DNA from: Epiperipatus broadwayi
Lineage: Eukaryota > Onychophora > Udeonychophora > Euonychophora > Peripatidae
DNA: 64,000 nucleotides
NCBI GenBank assembly: GCA_028023455.1
Contig: JAQFVV010012512.1
Coordinates: forward strand, 3,815,935-3,879,934
Reading direction: 5' to 3'
The notes beneath the pieces were generated by a model, which saw nothing but the letters and a program-made list of their open reading frames with translations, was not told where the DNA came from and made no database searches. Both the position numbers and the translations under genes were made by a program. This document shows, in pieces, positions 22,631-34,433 of the stretch (the first letter of the stretch is position 1; every line of letters begins with the position of its first letter).

Positions 22631-23639
22631 TAATATCTTTAATACCCTAGACTACATTCTAAAATACTGGTAAAGAGGTGGGCACAATCTTTTTTCAAAG
22701 TATAATTATAGTATTTATACAAAACATTATAAACGAGAAAAATATTTATGTTTTATTTTTTTCATAATACCGATAAAGTTATTTTTTTAGTTTCTAAATT
22801 ACACTAGTGACAATTAAGTTCTAAAAAAGTCGTCAGGTGCCACTGGCAACACCAAATTTAAAATTGTATTAAAATAATGACTTTTTTTTCAAAACTAAGA
22901 AAAATTTGTGGAAAACATTATTTACACTACATGTGACATGCTGGACTATTTCCTTATCTATGAATGAATGTTGAATGTATAGAAAATTTTAAACTTTATT
23001 TTAAACTTTCCAAATACATTGCTTCAGTAATAACTCACAAGTAGACAACACAGGTTAATAACTACACAACGTTTCAAGTAGTATTTAATTTTAAATTACA
23101 AATTTAACAGAAATAATAATGATCACAATTCATAGCTGCAGGTAAACTCTTGCTGCCATTAGAGATGGCGCTGTATCTGTTACATGTATTATTGTTGATT
23201 TTGTTTCTTGTATTATTAATTACAAGCTGTTGATTCATATTGCATTGCTGTTAGCTTCAAAAACATTACAGCTGCATTAATGGCATCAATGATGGCCTCC
23301 TTTTTTCATTGTTTATGTTGCTGTCAGCTTTCTTGTTTTTGGTGACTGGTTAAAATAAAATTTGAATAAAATTCTGTGATTGTCAAATAGTGATGGGCAC
23401 ACATAAGTCAGTCCATAGCCACATCTGTGCTCAAAGGCACAGGGTTGGCAACCCCTGAAATAATATATCTGCTTAATGTGCATATAAAAACATATTATTA
23501 TTCTCTGTAATACAATTTTAATATAACCTTACATGGATCTTCCTAAATGATTAATTAAATAAATAACTAAGTCATATGACCATGACAAGCAAAGTATTTA
23601 CTTATAATATCACATGATCATCTTAATCTTTATGCTTAC
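22631..23639. other. No gene; possible hAT-like terminus at 23,440-23,455
   Basis: GGGTTGGCAACCCCTG near 23,441-23,456 reads CAGGGGTTGCCAACC in reverse, like the ends of many hAT transposons. I found no partner end with an 8-bp duplication, so this is weak. About 22,985-23,085 resembles 52,380-52,465. Confidence 0.3.
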
Positions 23640-24075
23640 ACAACTTTTTAAAGCAGTAGCAAAGACTTTTCTATACAGTAGTGCCACATAGTGTGCACTC
23701 TAGTAATTAGTAGTTGCTAGAAGATTTTATCATAATTCCTATTGAATGTTTTCCAATCTAGCTTATGTCTTTCATCAGTGGGGAGCTTTGGATCTGGAAC
23801 TGGGCACTGGGATCTTTGGATCTAACGCACCACCACCTCAGTACCTATCTTCTTTTTTTAATTTTGGGACTGAGCCAAAAATGAAAACACACTAATGTTT
23901 TCAATCCAATTTGCCTGTACAGTCTAATAAATCTGAAAACAGTTCAGTATTTATATAATTTGATGTCTTTGGATTTTTAATCACCTTTATTCTTTGACTA
24001 GGAAATTAGTTTGGGGATATTAGATCGGAAATGACTGGATAGAAATTTTGAACACACAACTAGCATCTTTTGATA
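23640..24075. mobile_element. Hammerhead element, family A, inverted pair
   Basis: The left part is in minus orientation, matching the family A unit near 61.1 kb; the right part (about 24,000-24,075) is in plus orientation and holds GGAAATTAGTTTGGGGATA, the decayed 3' half of the ribozyme. The order minus-then-plus is the same as in the other copies. Confidence 0.6.
23745..23786 (-). ncRNA. Hammerhead 5' half, family A
   Basis: Minus strand: CTCCCCA, CTGATGA, then AGACATAAGCT as a worn helix II. The GAAAC/GTC strand has decayed, so it cannot be active. Confidence 0.5.
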
Positions 24076-24189
24076 CTAGAACATGTACTAAATGGCATGA
24101 TTGTGTGAAAAAATAATTTTGCAAATCTGTTCATCAATGTATGTAAAAATAAATGAATATATCTTCTCTCTTTCATGAAATAAAAGATA

Positions 24190-24930
24190 CCAGTTTGTTT
24201 TGGTTTCTAAGAGGAACTCCAAAACCACCACTGACACAACTAAGTAATAAAGGATGGCAGATAAAACACCTTACAGGACCAAGTATTTCAGTTATTTTGT
24301 CAATACAGTTAAAAATTGTAATTTTTATCAAATTTTACAAATTAAACATGCAAATTTTATAGAACTAAGCACAATCAAAAGAAAAATCAAATATATTTAG
24401 TGATCAAATATCAAGCATATTAGTAATTAGGAAATAACCAAAAAAATTAACAAAAATAAATAAATCTGCTGGAATAATCAAATTACTATAGCAATCAAAT
24501 ATGAAAAAATATTTAGAAACTACAAAAAATGTTAATGATATTATGTGACTAAAACAAAAAAAATCAAATAACTATAGAAATCAAACTATCAAGCATATTA
24601 ATAATTAGGAAATGACAAAAAAAATTAGCAAAAGTTAAAATTTCAGAGAGAATGTTTAGCAAATATTAATAAATAGAAAATATAATGATAAAAAAAATTC
24701 ACCAGCGTAATCATGTGACCAAAACATCGAATTACTATGGCAATCAAATAAGAAAAAAAATATTTAGCAATTATTATAAATAAATGACCACAAAAATGTT
24801 AGCATCATTACCTGACCAAAACAAAAAAAATCAAACTCTACAAATTGAAATATTAAGCATATTAGTAATTAAGAAATAATTCTTAGAAACATTTAAATTG
24901 CAGAGAAATATTCTAAACTGATACGAAAAA
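24190..24930. repeat. Repeat family also found at 51.4-52.3 kb, with tandem units
   Basis: 24,195-24,330 matches 51,443-51,560 and 51,640-51,760 (TTGGTTTCTAAG, ACCACTGACACAAC, TTATTTTGTC.AATACAG). It is followed by irregular AT-rich units beginning TCAAGCATATTAGTAATTAG at 24,411 and 24,589 and a worn one near 24,852; the 51.8-52.2 kb locus has the same kind of tail. Confidence 0.65.
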
Positions 24931-25190
24931 AAGTTTATTTTATGTATTTCAGAATTGATATTTATAAATATATATTTTTATTTTTTTTACATTTCTTTAT
25001 ACTTTTTTTAAATTCTATGAATAATATATAAATATAAAATCATAAAATGATATGCTTATTCATAATTATATCTTTTTAAAACTTGTATATATTGAAATAT
25101 GTGTGTATATAAAATCAACAAAAACATTTTTTTTTTCTATCAATAATAATTTTTTTTATTATTCTTTGAATTGAATCTCTTTTAAAAATG
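24931..25190. other. AT-rich spacer, no feature
   Basis: Nothing recognisable. Confidence 0.4.
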
Positions 25191-25311
25191 TTATTTTTTT
25201 TTCCCATATGTCATAGCATCGGCCAGGAGGCGAACCCGCAACAACTGTCTGCAACCAACCGCTTGCTTGCAAGGCAGCTGCGCTGACCTCTCGGCTAACA
25301 ACGCTTATTTT
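25191..25311 (-). mobile_element. tRNA-derived SINE
   Basis: Minus strand: GCGTTGTTAGCCGAGAGGTC (acceptor and box A), CTTGCAAG anticodon arm, GCGGGTTCGCCTCC (box B and T arm), GGCCGATGC (3' acceptor), then poly(A). The acceptor strands pair with wobble, so a near-cloverleaf can form. A short TTATTTT repeat may be the target-site duplication. Confidence 0.8.
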
Positions 25312-26052
25312 AACTGCTATTCTTACAATTTTAGCAAATTTAACTTTCTTATTAATAATAAATAAGCAAAGAAATTTACAATAAAATAATATTACCGAAA
25401 AAATCACTATTTCGTTTTATAAATTATAGCATCAAATTATTAAATCCATTTTCCTACAGTGTGATGTTTTCTTTTCTTCAGTCCATTTTGTGATCAGGTA
25501 GAAACGCTTCTAACACCATTGCTTGTTGATTGAAATGAATATCATTTGGCTTAGTGTCTCTTAATATTTCATATATTGTTTTCATGATGAAATAATTTTC
25601 CAATGAATTATTAGGTGAGAGAAAGAGGGAGGTATAAATTTTAAGCTAGTTATTTTTTGCTTCCAGCTCATTAGAAATCCAATCAACTTCTTTCTTTCTT
25701 TTGCTGAGCAATTCATTTTGTTCATAATAGGTCCTTGTTATTATAAATATTAGAGACAACCTTTTCCACTACTTTACTAATGAGAGAGTTTCGATTGTTC
25801 TACATAATATTTTCCCCAGCTTCCTCACCCAGCACACTATTAAAAACTATAATTTTCGACTAGCATTCATAACCCGGTGTTGCAATAAAGCATCCTATAC
25901 AACAAAACTAAGTATTATAAATGAAAATAAAATAAATAAAATTTAACACCTTAATATTTTTTCCTTTAAAATAATAATAATCAAAATAATATTTTTATTT
26001 CATCAAGATTAATTATTAATGGTATTAATATATATTTTTATAATAGTAATAA
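25312..26052. other. No gene seen
   Basis: AT-rich DNA without motif. Confidence 0.35.
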
Positions 26053-26219
26053 TATATGGGGGGGGGTGAACTCAGACTTTCACACGACCCTCAACCATCC
26101 ATGCTATCTCATACCACTGATACACTTGATCACACACATGTCGAAAGTGTATAAGTGGTATGAGATAACATCGTTGGTTGAGGGTCGTGTGAAAGTCTGA
26201 GTTCAAACCCCTATATATT
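26053..26219. repeat. Long perfect-like palindrome related to the family-D hammerhead element
   Basis: Arms of about 60-70 bp with few mismatches (TGAACTCAGACTTTCACACG on the left, its complement on the right) around a ~20-bp loop. One arm matches 48,733-48,810, the element that carries the hammerhead at 48.8 kb. The outer ends contain GAGTTCAAACCCC, a box B-like sequence. Here the ribozyme part is absent. Confidence 0.8.
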
Positions 26220-27403
26220 ATATATAGAAGTGCAGGTATTAAAAAGCCTGTACTGTAAAAAAAAAATTCAAAAATAATATTAATAATAAATAATCAGCAT
26301 TGTAAAATGAATGTCACAATTGCAACTCCAAAGCAAAGACTAAAGTAGAGAGAGCACAAAATCTACTGTAGATGAGAGCTTTGAGATGCAGGCACAAACC
26401 CAATTATGATATTACAAATACATTCACATATATAACATGTTAGTCCATTTTTCTGAATACTTGATATTTATAATGTTGTCTTCTAGTTTCCTCAGCAGAA
26501 AACTTTTCTTTGTGACATACTTCAACACCATGTCTAATTGTAGCTCTCCAATGTGCTTCTTCTATTCGCTGCCATATCTTCTTCTCAATGGAATCAATTG
26601 ACATTGTACTTCTTTATAATATTTTTGGAATAATTCTTATAATATAGATAGAGTTTATCTCTTCTATACAAGCCATGATCAAGTTCATTATAACACATGC
26701 TTTTAGAAAGTTTTCTATTGTTCAAAGGCAAAACTCTCTGTACAGTAGTGCCACCCAGTGCTAACCAGAGTAATCAATTAATCTGTTAATAACAGATGTG
26801 CTAGCATAAGAAATGGCGATCATGTGATGCTTAGTGGTTTTCTATTGTTCATTCATTTTAAATTTTCAATCCAACGAAGCTGTGATTTTAACATAGTGTT
26901 CTCAAGTATAACATCGAGCAAGCTGAAGAAAATATTTCATGTTTTTACAATCTTGCCAATGTAGTTTTAAAATAAATTAAAACTTTTCTAAAGGCTTTAT
27001 TATTGCACTGATAAGAGGTTCATGTTATATTTATATACAATAAATTAGATAAAATACCAGTTTTATACACAGATAATGTAGTTGTGCAGTTATTCCCCAG
27101 TGATGAAATACTCTATTTATAACTTGTTAAATTATTTCTCAGTCTTACATATTTTTCTTTTATTGAAATTCTCTTTTCTATTTTTCCTAATTACAAACAT
27201 GCCTGCCTTTTCATTTATATTTTCAATGTTATATCTCTTTTTTACTTTCATAAACCGAACTCTTTTCCTTAGTTCAATAGGTAATAAATGTATTGAAAAT
27301 TATCTCACAGTATTTTAATAAATCTAGCACTTATTCTTACTGATCCCATCATGTGCTCAATAAACAGCATTGAATTGTTAATCATATATACATACATATT
27401 GTA
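26220..27403. other. No gene; family A fragment at ~26,690-26,830
   Basis: 26,715-26,830 (AAACTCTCTGTACAGTAGTG, CCACCCAGTGC) resembles the outer part of the family A hammerhead elements at 23.66 and 61.08 kb, without a ribozyme. The rest shows no feature. Confidence 0.4.
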
Positions 27404-27517
27404 CCGGGTCATTCATAAGATGATCCAGTGTACTCTATTTGCTAGGTTTAATTGGGTTCAAACCTTATTGTTATAAATTTACAATTTTATATTATAAATA
27501 TTACATGAATGAACCGG
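27404..27517. repeat. Short inverted repeat, possible MITE
   Basis: CCGGGTCATTCAT at 27,404 and its complement ATGAATGAACCGG near 27,505 are about 114 bp apart end to end. Box B-like GGGTTCAAACC lies between. The origin is unclear. Confidence 0.4.
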
Positions 27518-29433
27518 CCCTTCAAGCAGAAGAGAATACCATCGATAAACGATATCCACAGTCAGATTAAGCTATGCAATGCATAACATGATCACATTTC
27601 CAGATGGTGGCCCACATTGACTGCTAGATTCAAACCCTACTACATAAATGATCTTAATATTATATGGATTTGGCAATGCAATAAGATAAAGTTATAAATG
27701 TATGACCATTGTTATATATATATATATATATAATCATTGTGATGTAAACTTTAGAGCTGTGTATCAGATGCTTAGAGAAGTGATAGTTGTTAAAATTATT
27801 AAGGAAGATATTGATTACAATAACATAAAATAATATAACTACTCAAAACCAGTAAAAGATATTTCAAGTGATAGCACTGTGGTAAACAGCCACTATGAAC
27901 TGAGTTCAAATTATAGTTCTGTGCAGATAGCTATACTAGACATGTGTCCATATGGAGTTTTTTATAGGTAAAAATGCAACAACTGATAAATGATTTCTCA
28001 AGAAGTGCTCTTAGTAGCTTTATGATATTCAAAAGAAAGAGCTATGTTATCTGCCTTAAAAAAAGGCATGACATTTTTTTTTACAACGGAGTGATGACTG
28101 AATGCACAACATAAATGTTGAGGAAGATTGCTTTATTGTTTATCAACTGGAATTGAAATAGGCAATGCAACACTTCAAACTCCACCTCATTCAGTTTTAT
28201 TCAGGACTGTTATGCCATTTATTGCAACATCTTCTTGTGTTGATTGTCTGACTTTGTGATCACATGAGGAGTCATAAAGAGATCAAGTGGGTAAGTTACA
28301 TCAACATTTTTATTTATATGTTTATTCTTTTGCTGCATGGTTACAATAACATTTAATTATTTCTAACCAATCATTTTGCAATAATCATTTGATTTTGATT
28401 CAATCTAATAATAAAATTTATTTCTATGGGTGAAAAGTAAAGTCAAACAATAAAAACAGCTTTATTATTATTAATATTTTATATTGCACTAAATTTAAAC
28501 CCTTTTTCTCTATTTAGTTACCCATATCAGAGCCATTTACAACCTAAAGACTATTTTAGATATATTTTTTTCTATAACTTTCTCTTCATTGAGTATTCAA
28601 ATAATACCCATAAGGAAAGAATAACTATATGATTTCTTGGGGAAATGAAAGATATCGATGTCTCTATTTTTTGATATTTTGGAATATGGATCGTTTTAGA
28701 CAAGTCATGTTATATATCATGTTATTGGAAATTTTGTAAGGAATGTAAAGAACATGTTAATAAGAATATAATTTTAAAATTTATCTGTCAAAATTTAGTA
28801 TTTATGAAGAAACATAAAAATAATTTTTAAAAATGTAATAAAACCTTTTTTTTTTTTTACTATTTTGAATATATAATGTCTATATTTTTTCCAGTTCATT
28901 CCATTCCATGGTATATTACTTTCTGATAACATATACCACTTGACTTTTGCATAATGCAAAGTGAAGTTATCATATAAAATATGTATTAAACCAACATTTT
29001 GCCAAATCCAATATGGCTGCCAAAAATGTAAAGGTTAACCAACTAGAGCTAGATACCCATTTTGCTGACAGGTGTCAGATTTGTAGTTAGATCATCTACG
29101 ATTTGCATATGTGATAGAAAGTTTCTGAAACACTTGAAAAGAAGTTTCTTTAGCATCGGTTTGAACTCAGGTGTTAAAGATGATAAGTGAATGCACAATC
29201 TCTATACTAATAAGCCCTTTTAAATATTTTAAAAAGTTGTATATGTTTTTAAGGTTTATCTCAGACCTCAAAATTGATTGATTCTGTCTTGTGTGTGTGT
29301 GTGTATATATACATATAGCAGATAATTGTAAATAATAATATTAGCACACTATATTGAAAAAATCATTTAAATAATTAATTTTTAATTTATATATAATTTA
29401 ATTGAAAATGGAAATTAATAATAGCAATTAAGT
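27518..29433. other. No gene seen
   Basis: AT-rich; (AT)n near 27,714 and (GT)n near 29,290. No motif recognised. Confidence 0.4.
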
Positions 29434-29498
29434 GCTTTGTTGATAAAATGCTAGCAAGAGAAAGCATTTAAAATATCTCTATCAGAAACCACACCCAA

Positions 29499-29548
29499 AT
29501 CCCAGACCAATGGTTTCATGCTTTGGCACTCTTCACTGAGGTGCTAGG
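29499..29548 (-). ncRNA. Hammerhead ribozyme, family C, unit 1
   Basis: Minus strand: CCTCA, GTGAAGA (two changes from CTGANGA), helix II GTGC/GCAT with loop CAAA, GAAA, helix III ACC-ATT-GGT, cleavage GTC, then TGGG pairing with CTCA over 4 bp. Confidence 0.65.
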
Positions 29549-29773
29549 TGGCTTCAGACCCTAGATCTAAAAACACCAACCCAAAACCAGTATTTATCTA
29601 AGAGTTAATTATTGAGTAGAAAATCTGAACACCTATATGTCTTCAAACCCAGCTGTCTAACTCAAATAGCTATGGGGCTGAGAGATCTTCATACAAACCA
29701 TATTAGTAGTCTTAGCAATATAACATCACTTAAGACATAAAGCAAAGACTATAAATAGTCAATAAACAATATA

Positions 29774-30885
29774 CACCTGGGTCTCTTTTTACGTGGGCTT
29801 ATTTAACATGATTTTGAAGTTACACGATTCATGTTTCACTGGAAGTCAAACTCCGATAATGCGCTATTACTTTAAATAATAAATTTCGCGCACTTACGTC
29901 ATATTGAAAGTAATAGCACATTATTGGAATTCGACTTTCATCTTAGTAATTTCAATATTTTCAGTGCCTTATAATAGTAAGATTTTATGCAATAATAAAA
30001 TTAAAATCATGATTTCCACATTTTATGTATACACACATTAAATTTTACAAGATTATAATGTAAATTTGTTCAAACATTGTGCGTGTTAATTTTGCATTTT
30101 AAATCACATTCTGTTTTTGCTTTTTAAAAAAGAACATAATCAATTATTAATCATTTAGTGTCCTCAAGTTTATTTTTAAAAGGTGAGTAATAGCAGTGGG
30201 CACAATTAAATTTGACAATTAAAATCTGATTTTTAATTGTAATTAACAATTTAAAAATTACTTACGGTGACTTGAAATTAATGTGATGTAAAACGAAATT
30301 TAATTTTTAAACGGAATTGAAAATTAAAAAATTAAAGACAAAAATAAGAATTTAATTTTTAGTTGTTAGTTTCATAAACAATTAATAAAATCATCATCTC
30401 AAAGATTAATTATTAATTATGTTGTCACCAGAAAACCATTGACACAACATGAGTGTGAAGTTGGTGCTAGTTGTATTTCCTCTTGTGAAAAATTGATTTT
30501 TTACCAGTTTGCAAACGAACGTGTTTTTCGGCAAAGAGCGATAATAATTAAAACGTGTATAAAAAATGTAAATTACTGTACTGTAAATTATGCATAAAAA
30601 TATATTATTTTGAATAAAATTAAATATTATAGTTAAAAAAAGTTTGTCTTGTATCAATTTTTTTCAAATTTGAAATTTTTTATTAGTCATATTTTATTTC
30701 CTTATTTTTTTTTTTTGCACGAATTTTAAAGTAATTTTACATTGGTGCTTTGTTTTTACATGAATTTTGAAATATCACAGACCGCATCCCCCCTTTTTCA
30801 ATGTAAGTTACGTCTACTTTTGCACGATTTTGTTTGCGCTTGTTTCCTGAGGAACCTATCTATCGCGTAAAACGAGACCCAAGTG
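29774..30885. mobile_element. Pogo/Tigger-like MITE with TA duplication, inside the hammerhead element
   Basis: Ends CACCTGGGTCTCTTTTTACG and, reversed, CACTTGGGTCTCGTTTTACG match at 17 of 20 positions and are flanked by TA on both sides (29,772-29,773 and 30,886-30,887). The flanking family C sequence continues across the insertion in register with the uninterrupted copy at 31.3 kb, so the insertion boundary is exact. No transposase frame is present. An internal hairpin with ~33-bp arms lies at 29,841-29,942. Confidence 0.8.
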
Positions 30886-31021
30886 TAATTATATATTACA
30901 TGACCCAATTTTTTAAGCTTGTAAACAAAAAACAAAGAGCCTTGCTAATTGCTGTAACAAGCTTTGTTGATAAAAAATGCAAGCAAAAGAAAGCATTTAA
31001 AATATCTCTATCAGAAACCAA

Positions 31022-31064
31022 ACCCAGACCAATGGTTTAATGCTTTGACACTCCTCAGTGGAGT
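31022..31064 (-). ncRNA. Hammerhead ribozyme, family C, unit 2
   Basis: Minus strand: CTCCA, CTGAGGA (N7 = G is allowed), helix II GTGT/GCAT with loop CAAA, TAAA (G12 changed to U), helix III ACC-ATT-GGT, GTC, TGGGT. Helix I pairs over four positions. Only G12 breaks the conserved core. Confidence 0.7.
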
Positions 31065-31847
31065 GCTAGAATAGCTTCAGATGTTAGATCTAAAAATACT
31101 AACCCAAAACCAAGCATTTATCTAAGCAGTAATTATTGAGTAGAAAATCTGAAATTTTTAGATATCTATATATCTTTAAACCCAGCTATCTAACTCATAT
31201 AGCTATATGGGCTGAAAGATCTTCAGCCAAACCATATATTAGTACTCTTAGCAATATAACATCATGTAAGACTTAAAGCAAAGACTATAAATAGTCAATA
31301 AAAAATAATAAAAAAGTCATATATCATATGACCAAATTTTTTTAAGCTTCTAAATAAAAAACAAAGAGCTTTGCTAATTGCTGTAACAAGTTTTTTTTGT
31401 TGTTGTTGATAAAATGCTAGCAAAAACAAGCATTTAAAATATCTCCATTGGTATGGATTTGGGTGTGAATTCTGATAGAGATATTTTAAATGCTTTCTCT
31501 TCTTAACATTTTATTAACAAAGGTTGTTACAGCAATTAGCAAAGTTCTTTGTTTTTTTTATTTAAAAGCTTAAAAAAAATGGATCATGTGATATATTACT
31601 CTATTTTTTTTATTGACTATTTATAGTCTTTGCTTTAAGTCTTAAGTGATGTTATATTGGTAATACTACTAATATATGGTTTGGCTAAAGATCTCTCAAC
31701 CCAATATAGCTATTTGAGTTAGATAGCTGGGTTTGAAGACATATAGGTATCTAAAATTTCAGAATTTCTACTCAATAGTTAACTCTTAGATAAATTCTGG
31801 CTTTGGTTTGGTATTTTTAGATCTAGTATCTGAAGCTCCCGTAATGC

Positions 31848-31887
31848 TTCACTGAGGAGTGCCAAAGTATGAAACCATTGGTCTGAG
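31848..31887 (+). ncRNA. Hammerhead ribozyme, family C, intact core
   Basis: TTCA (helix I), CTGAGGA at 31,852-31,858, helix II GTGC/GTAT with loop CAAA, GAAA at 31,871-31,874, helix III ACC-ATT-GGT, cleavage after C31,883, then TGAG completing helix I with 4 pairs. All invariant core bases are present; helix II contains two G-U pairs. Confidence 0.75.
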
Positions 31888-32213
31888 TTTGGATGTGGTT
31901 TTTGATAGAGATATTTTAAATGGTTTATCTTGCTAGCATTTTATCAACAAAGCTTGTTATAGAAATTAGCAAAGCTTTTTTCTTTTAAGTAGTATTTGTT
32001 TTTTGTTTTTTATAATTTTTAAAAAAGGTCAATTGTAAGTTTTCAAGGGTTTTTTTTTGGATTTCTCATCATCTTATACCTTATATCAGTTTACAAAATT
32101 GATTGCTTTAGAATTTCAAAGTTTTTCTTTGTAATTGATAGATTTGGAATTTTTATTATTCTATCTTTAAACATGTGTGTAAATTTCTTTTTTTTTCATT
32201 GATTTTTTTACAA

Positions 32214-32304
32214 GCGTTGGTGGTCGAGAGGTCAGCCTTACAAGCAATTGTCCTGGGTTAGCGGGTTCGCTTCCGAGCCGATGCTATGACACATAAAAAA
32301 AATA
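32214..32304 (+). mobile_element. tRNA-derived SINE
   Basis: GCGTTGGTGGTCGAGAGGTC (acceptor and box A), AGCGGGTTCGCTTCC (box B), GCCGATGC (acceptor 3' strand), then GACACATAAAAAAAA. Same family as the minus-strand copies at 21.6, 25.2 and 62.7 kb. The anticodon arm is altered. Confidence 0.8.
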
Positions 32305-33138
32305 ATAAGGGGGTGGGGTAGAAAACAGTGTCTGTACTATTATCTCATTCAAACAACCTGTTTTGATTTGTTGCATCACTTTATCTTTAAAAAAAAATTA
32401 AAGGTCTTTCTTATTAGCTTTTTAAAATATTAAGAGGGAGAGCACAACAATAAATTGCTTGGGTATATTTCTTTTCAATTGACAGATTTGGTTTGAGGAT
32501 TTTAAAAAGTTGAAATTTTTTTTTTTTTTAATATTGGCTTTTTGAAAAAAGAAAAGGGAGGAGAGATTCCGTGTCTATTACCTAATTTAAATAACTTGTT
32601 TTTGATTTCTATTTGAGGTTTGGAAATATTTTGTTTATAAAAACGTGTCTTCTTTCTTGTTGGTTTTTTAAAAAGTGAGAAATAGAGAGAAAGGGAGGGG
32701 GGCAAGGAGGTGGGTGATTGCTTTGTGGACTTTGATTCAGTTACATTCGATAAAAATCCAATCAAGCACTTCAAATAAAATGTAACTGGCTGGCTACAAA
32801 ATAATCAAAAACAAAAAAGCTTAATATGAAAACTTCTTTTTTATTGATTTGGATTTTTTTTTTAAATTAAAAAATAAAACAACTATTTAAATAAAAGCCA
32901 AAACTATTGATCCAGAAACATTTAAAATCAACAACAAAGTTTATTTTGAAACTAATTTCTAACAAGTTAAATATATCTATTTTTTTAATACAGCAGGAAA
33001 ATGTTTCCTTTTTTTCATATTTGATTTTTTTAAAATTTACATTGAATTTTTAAAAAATAAAAATGGGCCAAAAAATAATTTATCAATGAAAACTGATTCT
33101 AAAAGATTTTAGATTACATAATGAATTTATAAATTTAG
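32305..33138. other. Low-complexity T/A-rich DNA, no gene
   Basis: Runs of T and AG-rich patches; nothing recognisable. Confidence 0.4.
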
Positions 33139-34433
33139 TCATATCATGTTTCCCCAAAAATAAGCCGGTGCCGAGTCTGCTCTTGGTGCCATTCTGAGTT
33201 TTAAAATGCCTCCAAAAACACTGCTGACACATGCAAATGATAAATGACCTCGACTAGAAGTACATTGATTCAAAAAATAGTGGGAAAAGTTCCTGACTTT
33301 CAAACAAGCACATAGTTTCAAAAAATGGTGGGAAAAGAAGTTAACATAAAAAATTTAAATGCCTAAAGCACTGCATTTAAAAAATAAAAAATCCTGACCT
33401 TCAACAGTATTTCGTGGAGTATAAAAATTAGAAAACTAATATTTAAAAACTTTAATAATAAATCTCAAAAAAATTAACATACAAACCTTAATAACACATA
33501 TTAAGTAATTAAATATAGATAACAATGAGTGCATAGATCTCTTAGAATAGATTTCAAAGCAGCAATTTATATCAACTAAAAAGCAGTACTGAACATTACT
33601 CCAGGGAGCTTCTAATTGTCTCTCCCAAAAATTTATTAAGTTAATTATTCTCTGCTTTAAAATTATGGCATATCATAACATATGAATTTAGAAATGAAAT
33701 AAAATAATTAGATTGGAAAATAGGTATGGCCGCAGAGTATAGAAAGGTTAAATTAATAACTGATAACAGTTACAGGAAAAATTATGAAAAAGTTACATTT
33801 ATAGGCAAGAGTATTACAGTTACCATTTAGAGATTTTATTTTAACAAGAATTTTAAGTAATTGAGAATTTATAATTTACAAACATTCATTTAAATATTAT
33901 AAGTTTTTAAAATACATTTTGTGGTGAAGAAATATTACCAATTTTTTTCCAGGCTGAGTTGTCTGGCAGTTGTAGTAGGCATTGGAAGGGTTGCTAATCC
34001 ACGATGTCCTGCCTTGGCGCAAGTGGTGGTTGAACTTCTCCATCCTGGCAAAAACAAATTTGGGCCTTTCTAGATTTTTCCATTAGTGACAAAATGTGGG
34101 GTTTATATATTAAATTTTACCCCTCTATTGCATTTGCTAGGTGTTTAGAATTCTTCTTTAAAATTATAAAATTTATCTTTCTATTGTTAAATTTCTTAAC
34201 TTATCACTTTTATCTTAAATATAAATATAGGGGATTTAAACTCAGACTTTCAATTTTAGTTTCAAGATTTATGTTTTAACATTTATTTATTACTTTAAAA
34301 AAGATGCCAGTAAAATTAATTTATTCAGAAAATATTGCAGCTTGACAGTGTCTCTTTTGTCTTAAAATCTACTTTAGAATTTATTTTTAAAACTCTGCCT
34401 TGGCTATCACACAAATTAAACCATGTGTGTGTG
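33139..34433 (-). mobile_element. ~1-kb repeat family G, minus copy
   Basis: Read on the minus strand this matches 43,560-44,690 over about 1 kb. Near 33,145 lies GTTTCCCCAAAAATAAGCC, like the end of a DNA transposon; the related 45.72-kb segment has AAATAAGACATCCTCTGAAA. Small matching frames occur in both copies (CLKVRNFSH and FACVSSVFG), and MEK- or MERARKT-like frames with LRQD and LPDNSTWKKIG at the other end. 34,228-34,433 also matches 36,950-37,170 inverted. No known transposase domain was recognised, so the class is uncertain. Confidence 0.6.

Larger units (their letters stand above)
29434..32035. mobile_element. Hammerhead composite element, family C, tandem and inverted
   Basis: Two minus-strand units with hammerheads whose cleavage positions are 29,505 and 31,027. 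After removing the 1,112-bp MITE and one TA the spacing is about 408 bp. A third minus unit stops near 31,445 and joins head to head to plus-strand sequence that begins inside helix III; the next plus hammerhead cleaves at 31,883, giving a 430-bp monomer. Worn sequence continues to about 32,035. The unit backbone (ATAGCTATATGGGCTGA, TCTAGATCTAAAA) is shared with families A and B. No protein is encoded. Retrozymes have this kind of dimeric HHR-flanked structure; mobilisation by a PLE is an inference. Confidence 0.8.

Noticed and set aside
26101-26160. CTGATACACTTG..GTCGAAAG in the palindrome as a ribozyme
   Set aside because: The pairing is explained by the palindrome itself; the conserved core is not present.
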